Of a stretch of 13,315 nucleotides of DNA, positions 11,603 to 13,315 are shown one piece after another. Every line of letters starts with the position of its first letter. Within the stretch, counting starts at the first letter, position 1. A model generated the notes under the pieces. That model saw only the letters and a program-made list of their open reading frames with translations. It did not search any database and was not told where the DNA came from. The translations under genes and the position numbers were made by a program. Source of the stretch: an uncultured Clostridium sp. (GTDB lineage Bacteria > Bacillota > Clostridia > TANB77 > CAG-508); assembly GCA_900553865.1 (NCBI GenBank), contig USFC01000044.1, positions 1 through 13,315 of the forward strand, given 5' to 3'.

Positions 11603-13234
11603 ATGGCATATACAGCATTATATAGAAAATTTAGGCCAACAACTTTTGAAGAAATAGTTGGGCAAGAACATATAACTAAAACATTAAGAAATCAAATAAT
11701 TGCAGGAAGAGTTGGACATGCGTATTTGTTAAATGGTGGTAGAGGAACAGGAAAAACATCTACAGCTAAAATTTTGGCAAGGGCAATAAACTGCTTAAAT
11801 CCTAAGGATGGCGAGCCATGTAATGAATGTGAAATTTGCAGGGAAGCTATAAATGGAAGCTTAACAGATATAGTTGAAATGGATGCTGCTTCAAACAATA
11901 GCGTAGAAGATATTAGACAAATACGTGATGAAGTAAACTTTTTGCCAACTAAAGCAAAATATAGAGTATATATTATAGATGAGGTTCATATGCTTTCAAC
12001 AGGAGCTTTTAATGCACTTTTGAAAACACTAGAAGAACCACCAGAACATGTAAAATTTATTTTAGCAACAACAGAACCACAAAAAATACCAGCAACAATA
12101 CTTTCAAGATGTCAACGTTTTGATTTTAAAAAAATATCAGAAGAAAATATAGAAAAAAGGTTAAAAATAGTTTGCAAAGAAAGCAATATAGAAATTACAG
12201 AAGAAGCACTTAAAGTAATAGCATTTTTAGCAGAAGGAGCTATGAGGGATGCATTAAGTATATTAGAAAGATGCATTCAAGATGGCGATTCAAAAATAGA
12301 TGAAGAAAAAGTAAAAGATTTAGTAGGCATACCAAAATTAACATATATTTATCAAATAACAAAAGTAATAATAGAATATAATTCAGAAGAAGCATTAAAA
12401 GCAATGGAAGATGTTATTAAAGAAGGAAAAGATTTAACAAATTTATTGTGGGAAACAATAAAATATGTAAGAGATATTTTAATATATAAAACCAGTAAAA
12501 ATACATCTATTTACAATAAAGAAGAAATAGAAAAAATAAATGAATTATCTGAAAAAGTTGAAAAAGATAGATTATTAAATATAATTTATGAGCTTTCAAA
12601 CTTAGAAAATGAAATGAAATGGTCTACACAAAAAACAATTTTATTTCAAGTAGGAATATTAAAATTGTGTGCAGGTGAAGTAAGCAGTAGCTCAGGAAAT
12701 GTAGATAATTCACAAATTAATGAATTAAAAAATAAAATAGCAGGTTTAGAAAGTCAAATAAAACAAATTACAAGAGGAGTTATCCACACAAAAACACAAA
12801 ATGTGGATAACTCACCTAAATATTCAGTAAATTCTGAAATAAAAAAAGAAGAAAAGCCAAAAGAAATAAAACAAAGCTATAATATAAAAGCAGGAAATGG
12901 AATTAAAGCGTGGCCAGAAATTGTTGCAAATTTAAAACAAGATGGAAAAATAATGTTATATACAAATTTAATGACTTCTAATGCAGAAGAATTAAACGAT
13001 ATGACAATAGGAATTACATTTCCTAAAGGATTAACTCCATTTGGAAAAACCATTTTAGAAAAAAGTGAAAATGTTCAAGAGCTAGAAAAAAGAATTTCTA
13101 TGCAATATGGAAAACCAATGAGAGTAAAATATATAGAAAACATGGCAGAAATTAAAAGGGAAGAAAAGCCACAAGCAAGTGAATTTGAAGCATTAGCACA
13201 GAATATGGATTTACCTTTTAATATAATAGATTAA
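11603..13234 (+). CDS. dnaX: DNA polymerase III subunit gamma/tau
   Basis: DnaX is the ATPase of the clamp loader, which places the beta clamp on DNA at the replication fork. ATG 11603 behind AGGGGTGA (11591-11598) gives the family start MAYTALYRKFRPTTFEEIVG; the in-frame extension to 11540 lacks support. AAA+ features are in order: Walker A GGRGTGKT (45-52), zinc-site cysteines 64, 73, 76 and 79, Walker B IIDE (124-127), sensor ATTEPQKIP, and the SRC motif (168-170) with the arginine finger. The collar domain follows to about residue 360, then a low-complexity Lys/Glu/Asn linker and a C-terminal domain of roughly 110 residues. Total 543 residues is normal for Firmicutes. The linker holds a DnaA-box palindrome and an A7 run that could shift frame (separate entries). 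Confidence 0.96.
   Translation: MAYTALYRKFRPTTFEEIVGQEHITKTLRNQIIAGRVGHAYLLNGGRGTGKTSTAKILARAINCLNPKDGEPCNECEICREAINGSLTDIVEMDAASNNSVEDIRQIRDEVNFLPTKAKYRVYIIDEVHMLSTGAFNALLKTLEEPPEHVKFILATTEPQKIPATILSRCQRFDFKKISEENIEKRLKIVCKESNIEITEEALKVIAFLAEGAMRDALSILERCIQDGDSKIDEEKVKDLVGIPKLTYIYQITKVIIEYNSEEALKAMEDVIKEGKDLTNLLWETIKYVRDILIYKTSKNTSIYNKEEIEKINELSEKVEKDRLLNIIYELSNLENEMKWSTQKTILFQVGILKLCAGEVSSSSGNVDNSQINELKNKIAGLESQIKQITRGVIHTKTQNVDNSPKYSVNSEIKKEEKPKEIKQSYNIKAGNGIKAWPEIVANLKQDGKIMLYTNLMTSNAEELNDMTIGITFPKGLTPFGKTILEKSENVQELEKRISMQYGKPMRVKYIENMAEIKREEKPQASEFEALAQNMDLPFNIID
12777..12813. promoter_or_regulatory. inverted pair of perfect DnaA boxes within dnaX
   Basis: TTATCCACA (12780-12788) and TGTGGATAA (12802-12810) both match the DnaA-box consensus exactly, in opposite orientation, 22 bp centre to centre. 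The complementary arms extend to 12 bp each (GAGTTATCCACA / TGTGGATAACTC) around a 13-base spacer. A degenerate third box TGTAGATAA lies at 12700-12708. Whether DnaA binds here is not known; the match to the consensus is seen directly. Confidence 0.55.
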
Positions 13235-13289
13235 AAAGGCTATAGGTGACCTTTAAAACCTAAATATAAAAAAACGAGGAGAAAATAAA

Positions 13290-13315
13290 ATGTCAAAAAG
13301 AGGAGGATTCCCAGG
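13290..13315 (+). CDS. ybaB: YbaB/EbfC nucleoid-associated protein, start only
   Basis: ATG 13290 behind CGAGGAG (13275-13281), 8 bases away. Eight complete codons plus part of another are visible (MSKRGGFPG...), matching the usual start of YbaB/EbfC DNA-binding proteins in Firmicutes. The position directly after dnaX, where ybaB (yaaK) and then recR lie in B. subtilis, supports the call. It begins 55 bases after the dnaX stop and is probably co-transcribed. Confidence 0.8.

Overview
This is a low-GC (strongly AT-rich, AGA/AAA/ATA-rich codon use) chromosomal window from a spore-forming member of the Firmicutes, most likely an uncultured or little-studied clostridium. Evidence is the spore-maturation pair spmA-spmB, the sporulation signalling gene spoIIR, the Bacillus/Clostridium-type order tadA - SRP RNA - dnaX - ybaB, purine-rich Shine-Dalgarno sites with several TTG starts, and a genome-encoded CCA on the tRNA. 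No phage, IS, CRISPR or defence genes are visible; most of the window is housekeeping, and the unusual material lies between genes.

Layout. 1-163: start of a Lys/Ala/Pro-rich protein on the minus strand. 164-552: long gap with its promoter and a doubtful small ORF. 553-1736: spmA-spmB. 1737-2141: gap holding a strong promoter with an operator-like palindrome, a 33-codon hydrophobic peptide gene, and a C-rich structured stretch. 2142-4707 (minus): operon murA-walJ-rlmH (peptidoglycan precursor synthesis, a WalJ-type metallo-hydrolase, ribosome methylation). 4757-4827: murA promoter and leader hairpin. 4828-5493 (minus): spoIIR, divergent from an unrecognised gene (5719-6246) whose promoter carries a palindrome over the -10. 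6505-9513: a UAP1/UDPGP-type UDP-sugar pyrophosphorylase and an alpha-phosphohexomutase, a plausible two-step route from hexose-6-phosphate to a nucleotide sugar. 9514-9904: a gap crowded with inverted repeats. 9905-10495: tRNA-Arg(CCT) and tadA. 10547-11299: unrecognised membrane-anchored protein. 11370-11515: SRP RNA. 11603-13234: dnaX. 13290 onward: start of ybaB.

The most distinctive observations are: (i) a pair of perfect inverted DnaA boxes forming a 12-bp-arm palindrome inside the dnaX linker; (ii) a three-copy, 33-bp dispersed palindrome, one copy of which supplies the last codons and stop of the phosphohexomutase; (iii) a 61-bp near-perfect palindrome with a CCGCGG core; (iv) a 33-aa membrane peptide with its own strong promoter and possible operator. 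None of these amounts to a proven new system; all are read from sequence alone.
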